Source of the DNA: JACVRW01 sp963825345
Lineage (GTDB): Bacteria > Actinomycetota > Thermoleophilia > Solirubrobacterales > Thermoleophilaceae
Length of the DNA: 64,000 nt
NCBI GenBank assembly: GCA_963825345.1
Contig: CAWGSQ010000011.1
Location: 248,001-312,000, forward strand
Direction: 5' to 3'
The stretch's first letter is position 1. Each line of letters starts with the position of its first letter. The notes beneath the pieces were generated by a model that saw nothing but the letters and a program-made list of their open reading frames with translations, did no database searches and was not told the origin of the DNA. Positions 25,074 to 33,322 of this stretch are shown here, in pieces. The position numbers and the translations under genes are program-made.

Positions 25074-25475
25074 GTGCCGTTCACGCTCAGGAACCTCAAG
25101 GAGGACCTGGAGGACGTCGGGTCCAATTTCGACGGCGCGCCGGACCTGGAGTTCCGCCTGGCGACCGAGGCGCTCGAGCTCGAGCAATCCGGCCTGGGCT
25201 ACCAGCGCGTCCCGCCCGGCTATCGCTTTCCGTACGGCCATACGCACCGGACGCAGGAGGAGGTGTACGTGGTCCTGCGCGGGAGCGGGCGGATGAAGCT
25301 CGACGACGAGATCGTCGAGGTCAAGGAGTGGGACGCGGTGCGCGTCCCGCCCGGTACGTGGCGAGGCTACGAGGCCGGACCCGAGGGCCTCGAGATCTTC
25401 GTCATTGGCGCGCCCAATCTCGGCGAGGATCCGCGTGAAGACGTCGAGGGACAGCGTGACTGGTGGGCTGGCTAG
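25074..25475 (+). CDS. Cupin-domain protein
   Basis: 133 aa single cupin. Motif 1 is YGHTHRTQEEVYVVLRGSG (His-His-Glu) and motif 2 is WDAVRVPPGTWRGYEAGPEG, in which the usual metal-binding His is replaced by Trp/Arg, so metal binding may be weak. It starts with GTG at 25074, 48 bp after the TetR gene. Function unknown. Confidence 0.75.
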   Translation: MPFTLRNLKEDLEDVGSNFDGAPDLEFRLATEALELEQSGLGYQRVPPGYRFPYGHTHRTQEEVYVVLRGSGRMKLDDEIVEVKEWDAVRVPPGTWRGYEAGPEGLEIFVIGAPNLGEDPREDVEGQRDWWAG

Positions 25476-25496
25476 CGCCAGATTTCCTTAAGGAGT

Positions 25497-25569
25497 CGGG
25501 GCGACTGGATTTGAACCAGCGACCTTTCGGCCCCCAGCCGAATGCGCTACCAAACTGCGCCACGCCCCG
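25497..25569 (-). tRNA. tRNA-Pro (anticodon GGG)
   Basis: 73 nt cloverleaf: acceptor CGGGGCG/CGCCCCG, D arm with GGTAGCGC, anticodon stem TTCGG/CCGAA with loop CTGGGGG giving GGG, T arm with GGTTCAAATC. The 5' quarter overlaps the 3' end of the upstream signal peptidase reading frame. Confidence 0.95.
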
Positions 25570-26392
25570 TTCGATCGTCACGATACACCCGCAGCCGGGC
25601 CGGCAGGACGATCGGGACGTCCACGCCGCTGCTGCGCCCACGCGGGCGGGATGCGACCGGAAGCGGAACCCGGCCGGTGCGACCGCGTGTGTGAGCGCGG
25701 GCAGGTTCGCCGGTGTGAACGAAGGGCGCCGGGCCGTGCCGGCGCGCCGCAGGCCGCCCCCAGGTGATCGGCAGCGCGACCGCGCCCGAGCCGGTGGCGA
25801 CCCTCGCCCCCGTGCTGGCCGGGCCGAGGTTCGGGGTACGGCTGGCGCTCACCGTCGACCAGGCGACGCCTCGCTCGCGCCGTCGGACCATCTCACCCGC
25901 GTCGCGCCACATACCGATCACTATCCACAGCGCCACAAGCAAGGCCGGCCCGCCGATCAGGGCCATCCTGAACTGCTGCACTCCCAGGACGGCGAAGATG
26001 TAGCCGGCGTAGGGCAGGCTGAACACGACCTTGTCCTGCTCGCTCGCCGGGAGCATGAACCGCCATCTGTCGGCGGTCTTGTTGGCGTCGCCCTTGGTCT
26101 GGTAGACGCGCCGCCCGCCACGGCCTGGGGCGATTCGCACGATCCGGTGGGTCACCAATTCGTGGTTCGGGGACATGCCGGGCGGCGGGGCGTAGGTGAT
26201 CGCGTCCCCCACCTCCAGCGACGAGGTCGGAACCTGCTTGTCGAAGACGATCGACCCCGGGTCGTAGGTCCCGGTCATTGACCCGGTGAGGATCACGTAG
26301 CGATGCAAGCCGAGCGCTGTCGGCACGAGCATGAGCCCGGCGATGCCGAACATCGCCGCGAGGAAGAGGTTGAGGGCGATCTTGCGAAGCAT
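25547..26392 (-). CDS. SipW-type signal peptidase I of the TasA-like operon
   Basis: S26B-type signal peptidase, 281 aa. An N-terminal helix is followed by the catalytic Ser in VILTGSMTGTYDPGS (about residue 43), and THRIVRI supplies a His where bacterial LepB has Lys; QTKGDANKT is the third conserved box. A second helix lies near residue 150. This Ser/His type processes TasA-like fibre proteins in Bacillus. It follows the tasA-like gene after 5 bp. The roughly 110-residue Arg/Pro-rich tail is odd and runs into tRNA-Pro, whose D-loop TAG is the stop codon; a missed indel could also explain the tail. Confidence 0.8.
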   Translation of the reverse strand: MLRKIALNLFLAAMFGIAGLMLVPTALGLHRYVILTGSMTGTYDPGSIVFDKQVPTSSLEVGDAITYAPPPGMSPNHELVTHRIVRIAPGRGGRRVYQTKGDANKTADRWRFMLPASEQDKVVFSLPYAGYIFAVLGVQQFRMALIGGPALLVALWIVIGMWRDAGEMVRRRERGVAWSTVSASRTPNLGPASTGARVATGSGAVALPITWGRPAARRHGPAPFVHTGEPARAHTRGRTGRVPLPVASRPRGRSSGVDVPIVLPARLRVYRDDRTGRGAVW

Positions 26393-26397
26393 GCGCG

Positions 26398-26970
26398 TCA
26401 GCGCTGCGCGAGCGTCCAGGTCATGTCGACCGAGGACTGAGCGAGCTGGTAGGCGTTGTCGGCGCCCGCGCCGCCGTCGGGGAAGCTCACGGTGAATCGC
26501 ACGCGGTGGGTCTCCTGCGGAGCGAGCCACCCGACGGGGGACATGGTGAATGCCCCGAGCTTGCCGGAGTAGATCGTCACGGGTGCCGGGCACGAAACCG
26601 AACAGCCCGGGTCGCCGAGGTCGGCGATGACCAGGTCGAGCTTCGCGGACAGGGCCGGGGTCGCGGGCGTGTCGGTGACCGTCCCGGCCAGCAGGCTGAG
26701 GTCAGCGCTCACGTCGCCGGTGTTCGTCATGTCCGTCGTCGCACTGGCGGAGTGGCCCGGCACGAGCGACACGATCGCGAGAGTGGCCTGCCCGTTCCTG
26801 TCGTTCACGAGCTTGACGATGCCGGCGGTGATGGTGCTACCGGGGTTCGAGGAGACCCCTTTGAAGTTCGCGCCGGATCCAGTGGCAAGCGCCCCCGCCA
26901 GCAGCGCCACGCCGAGCGCGATCAGGATGCGCCTCGGAGTGGACGACCCGATGCCGTCGATGCCGCGCAT
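26398..26970 (-). CDS. TasA/camelysin-like secreted fibre protein
   Basis: 190 aa exported protein of the TasA/CalY type. The signal region (RRILIALGVALLAGALATGSGANF) has the A-x-G-S-x-A-x-F form recognised by SipW-like peptidases. The mature part is a beta-rich domain with GHSASATTDMTNTGDVSADL (a TNTG strand shared by the family) and a C-terminal half with Cys pair GCSVSC. It sits between an EAL-domain gene (2 bp upstream) and a SipW-like peptidase gene (5 bp downstream), which strongly supports a secreted filament or matrix role. Confidence 0.8.
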   Translation of the reverse strand: MRGIDGIGSSTPRRILIALGVALLAGALATGSGANFKGVSSNPGSTITAGIVKLVNDRNGQATLAIVSLVPGHSASATTDMTNTGDVSADLSLLAGTVTDTPATPALSAKLDLVIADLGDPGCSVSCPAPVTIYSGKLGAFTMSPVGWLAPQETHRVRFTVSFPDGGAGADNAYQLAQSSVDMTWTLAQR

Positions 26971-26972
26971 GG

Positions 26973-28490
26973 CTAGATGGCTCCGACCGGCTGAGCGCCG
27001 TTGTTCGTGGCCGCGGCCAGGCTGGGTGCTTCGAACCACTGCATGAGGGCCTCGAGACCGACCGGGCGGCTGAAGTAGTAACCCTGAGCCTGGTCGCAGC
27101 CCATCTCGGCCAGGCGTATGAGCGTCGCCTCGTCCTCCACGCCCTCAGCCACGGCGATCACGTCGAAGTCGTGTGCGAGCCCGATCGTCGAGCGAACGAG
27201 CCGCTCGTCGGCGGAGCTGTTGATGAGGCCGCTGATGAACGATCGATCGATCTTCAGCTCCCGGATCGGTAGGTCGCGGAGCACGGAGAGCGACGAGTAC
27301 CCGGTGCCGAAGTCGTCGATGGCGAGCCTCACGCCCATGTCGGCGAGGTGGCGCAGCACCGCGAGCGCCCCACTCAGGTCCGCCGCGACCGCCGACTCAG
27401 TCAGCTCAAGCCCCAGCGCGCTTGCCGGCAGCTTCCACTTCTCGAGCAGTCGCTGGACCTCGCCGGGCAGGAGGGGATCGAGGACGTTCGCGGCTGCGAG
27501 GTTGAGATCCACGCCGGCGGCCATGCCCTGGGCGCGCCATGCGCTGCAGTCACGCATGCCCTGATCGAGCAGGTGGATGGTCAGTGGCCCGATCAAGTCG
27601 CTCTTGGCGACGACGGGCAGAAACTCGGCCGGGCTCAGCAGTCCCTTTCGAGGGTGTTCCCAGCGCATCAAAGCCTCGACGGAGTTGACCTCGCCGGTGC
27701 GCAGATTGACCTTGGGCTGGTAGTCGAGACGGAGGCCGCCGTCGTCGATTGCCCGACCGAGCTCCCGCACGAGCACCCGGCCCGCCGGGTCGGACTGGGA
27801 GCGCAGGGCGCGCGAGGCGCTCAGCAGGCGCGGAAAGACGGCCGCGAAGAACAGCGCGGCGGCGGCGAGGAGGATGAGCTTGATGCGGCCGCTGCGGCGA
27901 GAGATCTCGGTAGCGACGGGCCCATAGGGCACGTGCAGCTCGAACGCTGCGCGAGTGCGGCCCTTGCCATCGCGGCCGTTCAGGGGCACCGCCACCTGGA
28001 TCTGCTTGCCCGACGTCTTGTCGACCGGACTGGTGGCACCTTCGGAGACCTCGACAACGGTCTTGCCGGCGAGGGCGGCCCGCACCGCCGCCGGGGCGCG
28101 GTAGACCTTGTCGATCTGCCGGTGGTCGCTCGCGTAGACGATTTGTGAGTTGCGATCCCAGACCGCGAGCGACGCCAGGTCGCCTGAGCGCTGAGCTGCG
28201 ATGGCCGCGGCATCCAGGGCGCGGAGCTTCCTGGCGCCGTGATCGTCGAGCGGACCCTGCAGGCGCGGAGCGAAGGCGGCCTGTGCGAGCAACTCGGCGC
28301 GCTCACGTGCGCCGTCGATCTGCTCCTTGCGGATGTCGTTGGACATGACCCCGCCGACCACGTAGACGAGGGCGGCGACGACCAGCACGCCGAGCAGCGT
28401 GAAGGTGACCAGGAACTGCGGGCGCAAACGCGAGGGGGCGTCGCGCACGGTTGAGAGTCCGCGATGCGCGGGCGACTCGAGATTCGTCAT
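26973..28490 (-). CDS. Membrane-bound EAL-domain c-di-GMP phosphodiesterase
   Basis: 505 aa protein: helix 1 near residues 27-48, an extracytoplasmic sensor region (about 50-200), helix 2 near 208-225, then an EAL domain. The EAL domain has intact catalytic motifs: EALMRW, LELTES, IDDFGTGYSSLSVL, LKIDRSFI, AEGVED and GYYFSRP. It should hydrolyse c-di-GMP in response to an external cue. There is no GGDEF domain. It is first in an operon with the TasA-like and SipW-like genes, tying the second messenger to matrix production. Confidence 0.9.
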   Translation of the reverse strand: MTNLESPAHRGLSTVRDAPSRLRPQFLVTFTLLGVLVVAALVYVVGGVMSNDIRKEQIDGARERAELLAQAAFAPRLQGPLDDHGARKLRALDAAAIAAQRSGDLASLAVWDRNSQIVYASDHRQIDKVYRAPAAVRAALAGKTVVEVSEGATSPVDKTSGKQIQVAVPLNGRDGKGRTRAAFELHVPYGPVATEISRRSGRIKLILLAAAALFFAAVFPRLLSASRALRSQSDPAGRVLVRELGRAIDDGGLRLDYQPKVNLRTGEVNSVEALMRWEHPRKGLLSPAEFLPVVAKSDLIGPLTIHLLDQGMRDCSAWRAQGMAAGVDLNLAAANVLDPLLPGEVQRLLEKWKLPASALGLELTESAVAADLSGALAVLRHLADMGVRLAIDDFGTGYSSLSVLRDLPIRELKIDRSFISGLINSSADERLVRSTIGLAHDFDVIAVAEGVEDEATLIRLAEMGCDQAQGYYFSRPVGLEALMQWFEAPSLAAATNNGAQPVGAI

Positions 28491-28537
28491 CTACATCCCA
28501 TCGCCGTCCCGGTCCCCAAGCGAGATACCCCAAACGT

Positions 28538-28587
28538 GCGATATCGCGGGGTGCCTGGCAGATCGATAGGAGGGGCGTAGGCCTATC
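28538..28587. promoter_or_regulatory. Palindromes in the divergent promoter of the TasA island
   Basis: GCGATATCGC (28538-28547) and GATAGG...CCTATC (28565-28587) lie in the 118 bp gap between the EAL operon and the forward tasA-like operon. Both are possible operators for a regulator that coordinates the two units. A ribosome site (AAGGAG) precedes the ATG at 28609. No known motif is assigned. Confidence 0.4.
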
Positions 28588-28608
28588 ACCTAGCCAAGGA
28601 GCATCGAA

Positions 28609-29178
28609 ATGTCTCGTATCACGGCCCTGTGGGCCTCTTCACCGCGAAAGATCATGGCCGCGCTGTTCGCTGTAATGGCCGCCACCGCACTGGCCGTGGG
28701 ATCGGGCGCGAACTTCAACTCGACCAGCGCCAACCCGAGCAACGTTCTCAGCGCCGGGACGATGTCGCAGAGCAACAGCAAGGCCGGAGCGGCGATCCTG
28801 ACCGCGGACAAGCTGAAGCCCGGCGACAACACGACCGGCACGGTCGACATCGAGAACACGGGAGATATCGACGGCACGTTCACCATGCTCCAGTCGAACG
28901 TCGTCGACCTTCCGGTGCTGCCGGCGTTCTCCGAGCTCCTGACCCTCAAGGTCGAGGACCTCGGCGATCCCGCCTGCGTCAGCTCCTGCCCCGCCGCACA
29001 GACGCTCTACACGGGCAACGTCTCCGACATGGCGTCCCTGGCTCTCGGCGTCTACGCCCCGGGCGTAACCCACCGCTACAAGTTCACGGCCACGTTCCCG
29101 AACGGGACGCCGGCCAACGACAACACCTACGCAGGTGCCAAGACGACGGTCGACTACAGCTTCGAGTCAACGAGCTAA
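28609..29178 (+). CDS. TasA/camelysin-like secreted fibre protein
   Basis: 189 aa TasA-type protein, a paralogue of the one at 26398. The signal region ends in ALAVGSGANFNSTSANP. The mature domain has DNTTGTVDIENTGDIDGTFTM and a C-terminal segment with ACVSSCPA and HRYKFTATFPNGTPANDN. Start fixed by AAGGAG at 28595-28602. First gene of the forward operon; a strong hairpin follows it, so it may be made in excess over the downstream genes. Confidence 0.85.
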   Translation: MSRITALWASSPRKIMAALFAVMAATALAVGSGANFNSTSANPSNVLSAGTMSQSNSKAGAAILTADKLKPGDNTTGTVDIENTGDIDGTFTMLQSNVVDLPVLPAFSELLTLKVEDLGDPACVSSCPAAQTLYTGNVSDMASLALGVYAPGVTHRYKFTATFPNGTPANDNTYAGAKTTVDYSFESTS

Positions 29179-29195
29179 TCGACCCGGCTCCGCTC

Positions 29196-29224
29196 CCACG
29201 GCCCCCGCTACGGCGGGGCCGTGG
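29196..29224 (+). terminator. Strong hairpin after the tasA-like gene
   Basis: CCACGGCCCC and GGGGCCGTGG form a 10 bp perfect stem around a 9 nt loop, directly after the tasA-like stop. There is no U-run, so it may act as a partial terminator or as a stabiliser of the upstream mRNA. Confidence 0.55.
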
Positions 29225-29231
29225 AGTGGAT

Positions 29232-29868
29232 ATGGCCCTACCCCACTCCAGCGCCACTGCTTCTCCTCGCGGCCGACGGCTGGGCCTCCGCCTGCTCGCC
29301 ACCGCCGCGGTGCTCACCCTTGCGAGCGGAGCATGGTCGGCCGCCACCTGGTCCGCGCTCACCGACAGCTCCGTGACGCCGGCCAACACGGTCACCGCGG
29401 GCTCGGTCGCCCTGTCTGACAACGACAGCGGCGGCGGCATGCTCGCGCTCGGCTCCGCCCGTCCGAACAACTCGGTCACGGGCTGCATCCGCGTGACTTA
29501 CAACGGCAGCGCCGCCCGCGAAGGTGCGCCTCTCCGGCGCGACCGGCGGCACGGGACTTGCGAACTACCTCGACCTCATCGTGACCCGCGGGACCCTTAC
29601 CGCAGGCGCCGCTTTCGGCTCTTGCGCCAGCTTCACCCCCGACGCAACCAACTACCTCGGCAGCGGCAGCGGGATCATCTACACGGGCACCGTGGCAGGC
29701 TTTCCAGCGGCCGGCGCAGGCGCCCTGGTCGACCCGAGCGCCCCAGGCGCCACCTGGAACACGGGCGACGTTCACAGCTACCGATTCCAGGCCACGCTTC
29801 GAAACGATCCGGCCGCACAGGGCAAGACGGCAAGCCCAAGCTTCACCTGGGAGGCGACGAGCCTGTGA
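29232..29868 (+). pseudogene. Second TasA-like exported protein, frameshifted
   Basis: The first frame (29232 to about 29517) encodes a signal peptide (RLGLRLLATAAVLTLASG...WSAATWSAL) and the start of a beta-rich domain with SVTPANTVTAGSV and GCIRVTYNGSAA. The second frame (about 29518 to 29868) continues as KVRLSGATGGTGLANYLDL through to PSFTWEATSL. Removing one C from the run at 29515-29517 joins them to a 211-residue protein. The family resemblance to TasA proteins is in the signal and the repeated-strand layout. Its stop overlaps the next start (GTGA). Confidence 0.7.
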
Positions 29869-30320
29869 GGTATGTGGTCTGCGCACTGGCCGTCGTGGTG
29901 GGAGCAGCCTGGCTGGTCGGCTACACGCCCCTGGTCGACCGCAGCGACAGCATGAGCCCTGCGCTGCACGCGGGGGACCTCCTGATAACGCGCCGCATCC
30001 CCGCTCACGAAGCAAAGCCTGGGCAGGTGATCACGTTCCGCGACGAGGCACTCGGCGGGCGCTCCGTGACCCACCGCGTGGTGCGTGTGGCTCGTCGCGG
30101 TGATCGCCTGGCATTCACCACACGTGGCGACGCCAACCGCTCCGCCGAGAATTGGACGATCCCGGCACAGGCGCATGTGAGCCGGCTCTCCTGGCGTGCT
30201 CCGGTGATCGGCTCGGCTCTGCTCTGGGCCATGAGCCCACTCGTCCGCTTCCTGCTCGCCGGCCTCGGCTGCGCCCTGCTGTCGTGGGCCGCGCTACGTC
30301 GGATCTGGAGCACGCGCTGA
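29865..30320 (+). CDS. SipW-type signal peptidase I
   Basis: 151 aa S26B-type signal peptidase. An N-terminal helix is followed by the catalytic Ser in DRSDSMSPALHAGD, the His in VTHRVVRVA, and TRGDANRS, with a C-terminal hydrophobic stretch from about residue 110. The GTG start overlaps the preceding stop by 4 bp, and its TGA overlaps the ATG of the next gene by one base, so it is fully embedded in the forward operon. Expected substrates are the TasA-like and surface proteins encoded beside it. Confidence 0.85.
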   Translation: MRYVVCALAVVVGAAWLVGYTPLVDRSDSMSPALHAGDLLITRRIPAHEAKPGQVITFRDEALGGRSVTHRVVRVARRGDRLAFTTRGDANRSAENWTIPAQAHVSRLSWRAPVIGSALLWAMSPLVRFLLAGLGCALLSWAALRRIWSTR

Positions 30321-31312
30321 TGCGCGGCCACAGATTGCATGCGCTCGCCGTGGGTCTGGTGCTCGTGGCCGCAGCCGGGGCCCTCCCCCTGATCACGAGC
30401 TCGAGCTTCAGCGCAGCCACCTCGAACAACAGCAACCTGATCTCCGCCGCGCCCGACTGGGTCGCCCCCAACGTTTCGGCGTCCGCGATCGCCAAGACGG
30501 CGGGCGGGACCGCCGGCTACATCAGGGCGAGCGGCACCTACTACGTCTACGCGGCCGTGACCGAGACGGGTGCGCCGCCCAGCGGGATCGGCTCGACCAC
30601 CGCCAATGTGAACACGATCACGACGGGTCAGACGGCGGTGCCGCTGGTGGCCGGCAGCTACACCGCGGGCGGCATTTCCTACGGGTACCGCAGCGCGCAG
30701 CTCACCGCGAAGGCGACCCTGGCCGCGGGCCCGCTCGCCTTCTCGATCACCGCGACCGACGTGGCCGCCAACAGCGCAACGGTGCCCTTCTCGGTCACCG
30801 GTGACAACACGGTCCCGAGCGCGTTCGACGTCCAGGCGACCAACGTTGCGGGAGGCACCCTGGCCATGCCTGAGCTGGGCGACACGCTGACACTCACGTA
30901 CAGCGAGGTCATGGACTGGACGACGATCCTCGCGGGCTGGGACGGGAGCACGACGACCGACATGCGCCTGAGGCTGGTCAACGGCGGGGGCAACAACAGC
31001 GACTACCTCGAGGCGTACACCTCTGCCCAGGTCATGTTGCCGCTCGGCACCGTCTACCTGAACAACAAGGACCTCCTCAACGGCGCCGCAGGGGTCTATG
31101 TGGAGTTCGGCGCGACCGGGACACCCAGCCGAATGACCGTGAACGGGGCAGCGATCAGCTTCGTTCTCGGTACGCCGAGCGGGGCGGTCTTGATTGCGAA
31201 CACGGCCGCGGCAATGACGTGGACTCCGTCGACGGGAACCACCGATCGGGCGGGCAATGCAATGTCGCTGACGACCCGGACCGAGTCCGGCGCATCCGAC
31301 AAGGACTTCTAG
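30320..31312 (+). CDS. Large secreted protein with Ig-like domains, TasA-island associated
   Basis: 330 aa exported protein. The signal (LAVGLVLVAAAGALPLITSSSFS) resembles those of the TasA-like neighbours and is followed by Ser/Thr/Gly/Ala-rich beta domains: a first Ig-like domain to about residue 160, and a second with LGDTLTLTYSEVMDW, a pattern of bacterial Ig-like/cell-surface repeat domains. Last gene in the operon, translationally coupled to the signal peptidase. Probably a surface or matrix component. Confidence 0.7.
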   Translation: MRGHRLHALAVGLVLVAAAGALPLITSSSFSAATSNNSNLISAAPDWVAPNVSASAIAKTAGGTAGYIRASGTYYVYAAVTETGAPPSGIGSTTANVNTITTGQTAVPLVAGSYTAGGISYGYRSAQLTAKATLAAGPLAFSITATDVAANSATVPFSVTGDNTVPSAFDVQATNVAGGTLAMPELGDTLTLTYSEVMDWTTILAGWDGSTTTDMRLRLVNGGGNNSDYLEAYTSAQVMLPLGTVYLNNKDLLNGAAGVYVEFGATGTPSRMTVNGAAISFVLGTPSGAVLIANTAAAMTWTPSTGTTDRAGNAMSLTTRTESGASDKDF

Positions 31313-31704
31313 GGTCTAGAGCCTGACCTCAGGCCCATCGCGGCTGTGGTCAGTTCAGGAACCCACCGCCTCCCGCCGCACGAATCGCCTGCCGCAACGC
31401 CCAGCTTGTTCAGCGCCCGCGAAGCTGCCGGCTCGCCGGTCCCGTGGATCGTGAGAAGCGCTTCCAGTCTGCGCCGCGTGAGCTCGCGACTCAACCTGGG
31501 CAGGAAGCACTCGACGAAGCCGCGAGGGACACCGACGGCGTTGCGAAAGTCCCGCCTTGCACCTTCGATGACAGCTTCGCGTGTCGGAAGCGGTCGACTC
31601 GCTGACCGCCTTGGGTTCTCCGGACTCCTGTCGCATGCCGCGCCGAAGCCGACCAGCACGACAACAATCGCGGCCACGTTCAAGCGTTGTGTGATCACGC
31701 GCAT
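31309..31704 (-). CDS. Putative lipoprotein of unknown function
   Basis: 131 aa, starting at the ATG at 31704 with a short signal and lipobox-like VGFGAAC (Cys near residue 24). The mature part has GVPRGFVECFLPRLSRELTRRRLEAL and LGVAAGDSCGG, with two cysteines that could pair. I do not recognise the family. It is convergent with the TasA-island surface protein gene and overlaps its stop by 4 bp. Confidence 0.55.
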   Translation of the reverse strand: MRVITQRLNVAAIVVVLVGFGAACDRSPENPRRSASRPLPTREAVIEGARRDFRNAVGVPRGFVECFLPRLSRELTRRRLEALLTIHGTGEPAASRALNKLGVAAGDSCGGRRWVPELTTAAMGLRSGSRP

Positions 31705-31778
31705 CTGCTCATCCAGTACTGCCACCGGGACCGTCGAGGTCCCACGCACATGGCAAAAGGAGGGTCTAGATTCCCGGC

Positions 31779-32042
31779 ATGCGGCCACACTTGTTTGCGG
31801 CAGGCCTTGGAGTCGCAGCGGCTGCCTGCTTCCTCGTCGCCTACCTCAACCGCAACCCCGACACTGAGGGCGCCTACTTCACCCGCAAGATAGGAGGGAG
31901 TGGGAGCACTTACGCGGGGGTTGAAACGACCTTCAACCCGTTCGACCCTTGGGACGGGTATCTGTGGCTCGGGGCTGGCATTGCCCTTGCCCTAGTAGCC
32001 ATTGCCGTTCTCATGCTCGGGCGGTTCGCAAGGTCCGCGTAG
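31779..32042 (+). CDS. Small two-helix membrane protein
   Basis: 87 aa with an N-terminal helix (LFAAGLGVAAAACFLVAYL), a polar loop containing a DTEGAYFTRKIGGSGSTY stretch and a second helix (WLGAGIALALVAIAVLML). Codon use departs a little from the neighbours and it lies beside the tRNA-Gly remnant. Function unknown. Confidence 0.5.
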   Translation: MRPHLFAAGLGVAAAACFLVAYLNRNPDTEGAYFTRKIGGSGSTYAGVETTFNPFDPWDGYLWLGAGIALALVAIAVLMLGRFARSA

Positions 32043-32055
32043 CACTGCTCTACGG

Positions 32056-32099
32056 CTTGAAGCGGGCGACGGATCGAACCCGTACTAAGAGCTTGGAAG
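32056..32099 (-). repeat. Partial tRNA-Gly copy (far att-like repeat)
   Basis: 44 bp matching the 3' half of the intact tRNA-Gly plus 6 bp beyond its 3' end (33277-33322), with one 2-bp gap. Same orientation, 1.2 kb downstream of the real gene. This is the layout left by integration of an element at the 3' end of a tRNA gene. The fragment lacks the acceptor 5' strand and D arm, so it is not a working tRNA. Confidence 0.8.
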
Positions 32100-32621
32100 A
32101 CCCGTGCGTACCTTCTCGTCGGTTCGTGTGGAGTCTCGGCGAGGCTCTAACAAGCGGAAAACAGCCGGCGGCGGCGATCCGGCGAGACGCGATGAGAGCA
32201 CCCGGAACACCCTCTCGTTACCGCCGCGGTTACCACAGTTCGGCTTCGTGCGAACCGCGGGAGCGCGCTCCGGGGGAGTGCGCCTCCAGCGCTACCGCTT
32301 CAGGCGGAAGGAATAAGCGAGAGGATGCTCGGGACCCGCAGGGAGTACTCGCCGACCACGAGGCGCGAGGGCGGGTCCGCGTCCCGCCACTCATGTCGCT
32401 TGGCGCTCCGATGATGGCGCCGCGAGATGCTCCCGGATTTCCTCCGGCTCGCCGCGATGCTCGGAACTTCGCATAATGCGATCCCTGAAGCCGTTGTCGC
32501 AAATGAGAGCAGCTTGAGGTCGGCGTGGGGCCGTTCACGCGTTCGGGCGAACCAGGGGCGAGCGCTCAAACGTTCGGGCCCGGGCGGGGGAGCGGCTGGC
32601 CGTCATGTGGCACGTCGCCGA
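32100..32621. other. Gene-free stretch of the tRNA-Gly island
   Basis: About 520 bp with no frame I trust. Short open frames exist on both strands, but none has family resemblance or the codon bias of the flanks. It may hold degraded remains of the integrated element. Confidence 0.4.
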
Positions 32622-33260
32622 TCACACGAGCCGTGTCAACTCTCGGCTGGGGTCGTCGAGCCGGCCGTGGTCGACCTGCCACTCGCCGCGCTCTTCCTGA
32701 TAGCGCCATACGCCCTTCCTCAGCGCGTCTATCCACCACGAGACCACCTGTCCAAACGACTCGGTGACGGGCTCGACAAAGCTCTCCCTCCCGGCCCACC
32801 AGACCATGCGGATGGGCGTCGGCCGACCATTCGCGACGGAGCAGTCGCATGCCACGGTGCCCCCGTAACCGGTCAACGTGATCGGGAACCAATGTGGCGC
32901 CCACCAGTAGTTCGGCTCGCTCAACGGCGACTCTTGTCCCGGCGTGCTTGCCACTTGTGCCGCCGCCTCGCGACACAGCCGATATTGCTCAACCGCCTCG
33001 GCCAGCGGCAGGTACTCAAAGCCAGCGCCAATTGTGCGCCGTCGCGACAACCCCCCGTCGGTTCTCGCCCCGTCGTGCCAGCCCCACCAGGTGCGCGCCT
33101 CCACGGGGAGCCGAACGCCGAGGGGCTCGACCAGCGCGTCGATCTCGTCGTCGGCAAGTCCCGGCTGGAGGTGCTCGACCACCGGCGCGCGTTGAAGCCG
33201 CCACTGTCGATCAAGCTGATCGAGCAGTTCGGGGGAGAGCAGAGAACTCTTTGAATCCAT
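32622..33260 (-). CDS. SMI1/KNR4-family protein (possible immunity protein)
   Basis: 212 aa cytosolic protein with the SMI1/KNR4 pattern: an N-terminal helix, LADDEIDALVEPLGVRLPVE (the I-x-x-x-E-x-x-L-G-x-x-L-P core), ARTWWGWHDG, and a strand-rich middle with YWWAPHWFPITLTGYGG. In bacteria this family often supplies immunity to polymorphic toxins. No toxin gene is adjacent. The ATG at 33260 begins 22 bp after the tRNA-Gly 3' end, and the gene is the only recognisable cargo between the two tRNA-Gly repeats. Confidence 0.8.
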   Translation of the reverse strand: MDSKSSLLSPELLDQLDRQWRLQRAPVVEHLQPGLADDEIDALVEPLGVRLPVEARTWWGWHDGARTDGGLSRRRTIGAGFEYLPLAEAVEQYRLCREAAAQVASTPGQESPLSEPNYWWAPHWFPITLTGYGGTVACDCSVANGRPTPIRMVWWAGRESFVEPVTESFGQVVSWWIDALRKGVWRYQEERGEWQVDHGRLDDPSRELTRLV

Positions 33261-33276
33261 CGTATTCGCTCTGTTC

Positions 33277-33322
33277 CTTGAAGCGGGCGACGGGGATCGA
33301 ACCCGTACTAAGAGCTTGGAAG
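33277..33322 (-). repeat. tRNA-Gly 3'-half repeat (near att-like site)
   Basis: 46 bp covering the tRNA-Gly 3' half and 6 bp of flank, duplicated at 32056-32099. Together the repeats bracket the SMI1/KNR4 gene. Confidence 0.8.

Noticed and set aside
29500..29530. Programmed ribosomal frameshifting in the TasA-like gene
   Set aside because: No slippery heptamer or downstream stimulator is evident, and four other genes show the same single-base surplus, which favours sequence error.
32041..32110. Second functional tRNA-Gly gene
   Set aside because: Only the 3' half and part of the anticodon arm are present, with a 2 bp deletion; the D arm and 5' acceptor are missing.
32300..32569. Possible 89 aa gene on the minus strand in the tRNA-Gly island
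   Set aside because: No family resemblance, no clear ribosome site, and codon use unlike the flanks; treated as part of a gene-free eroded stretch.
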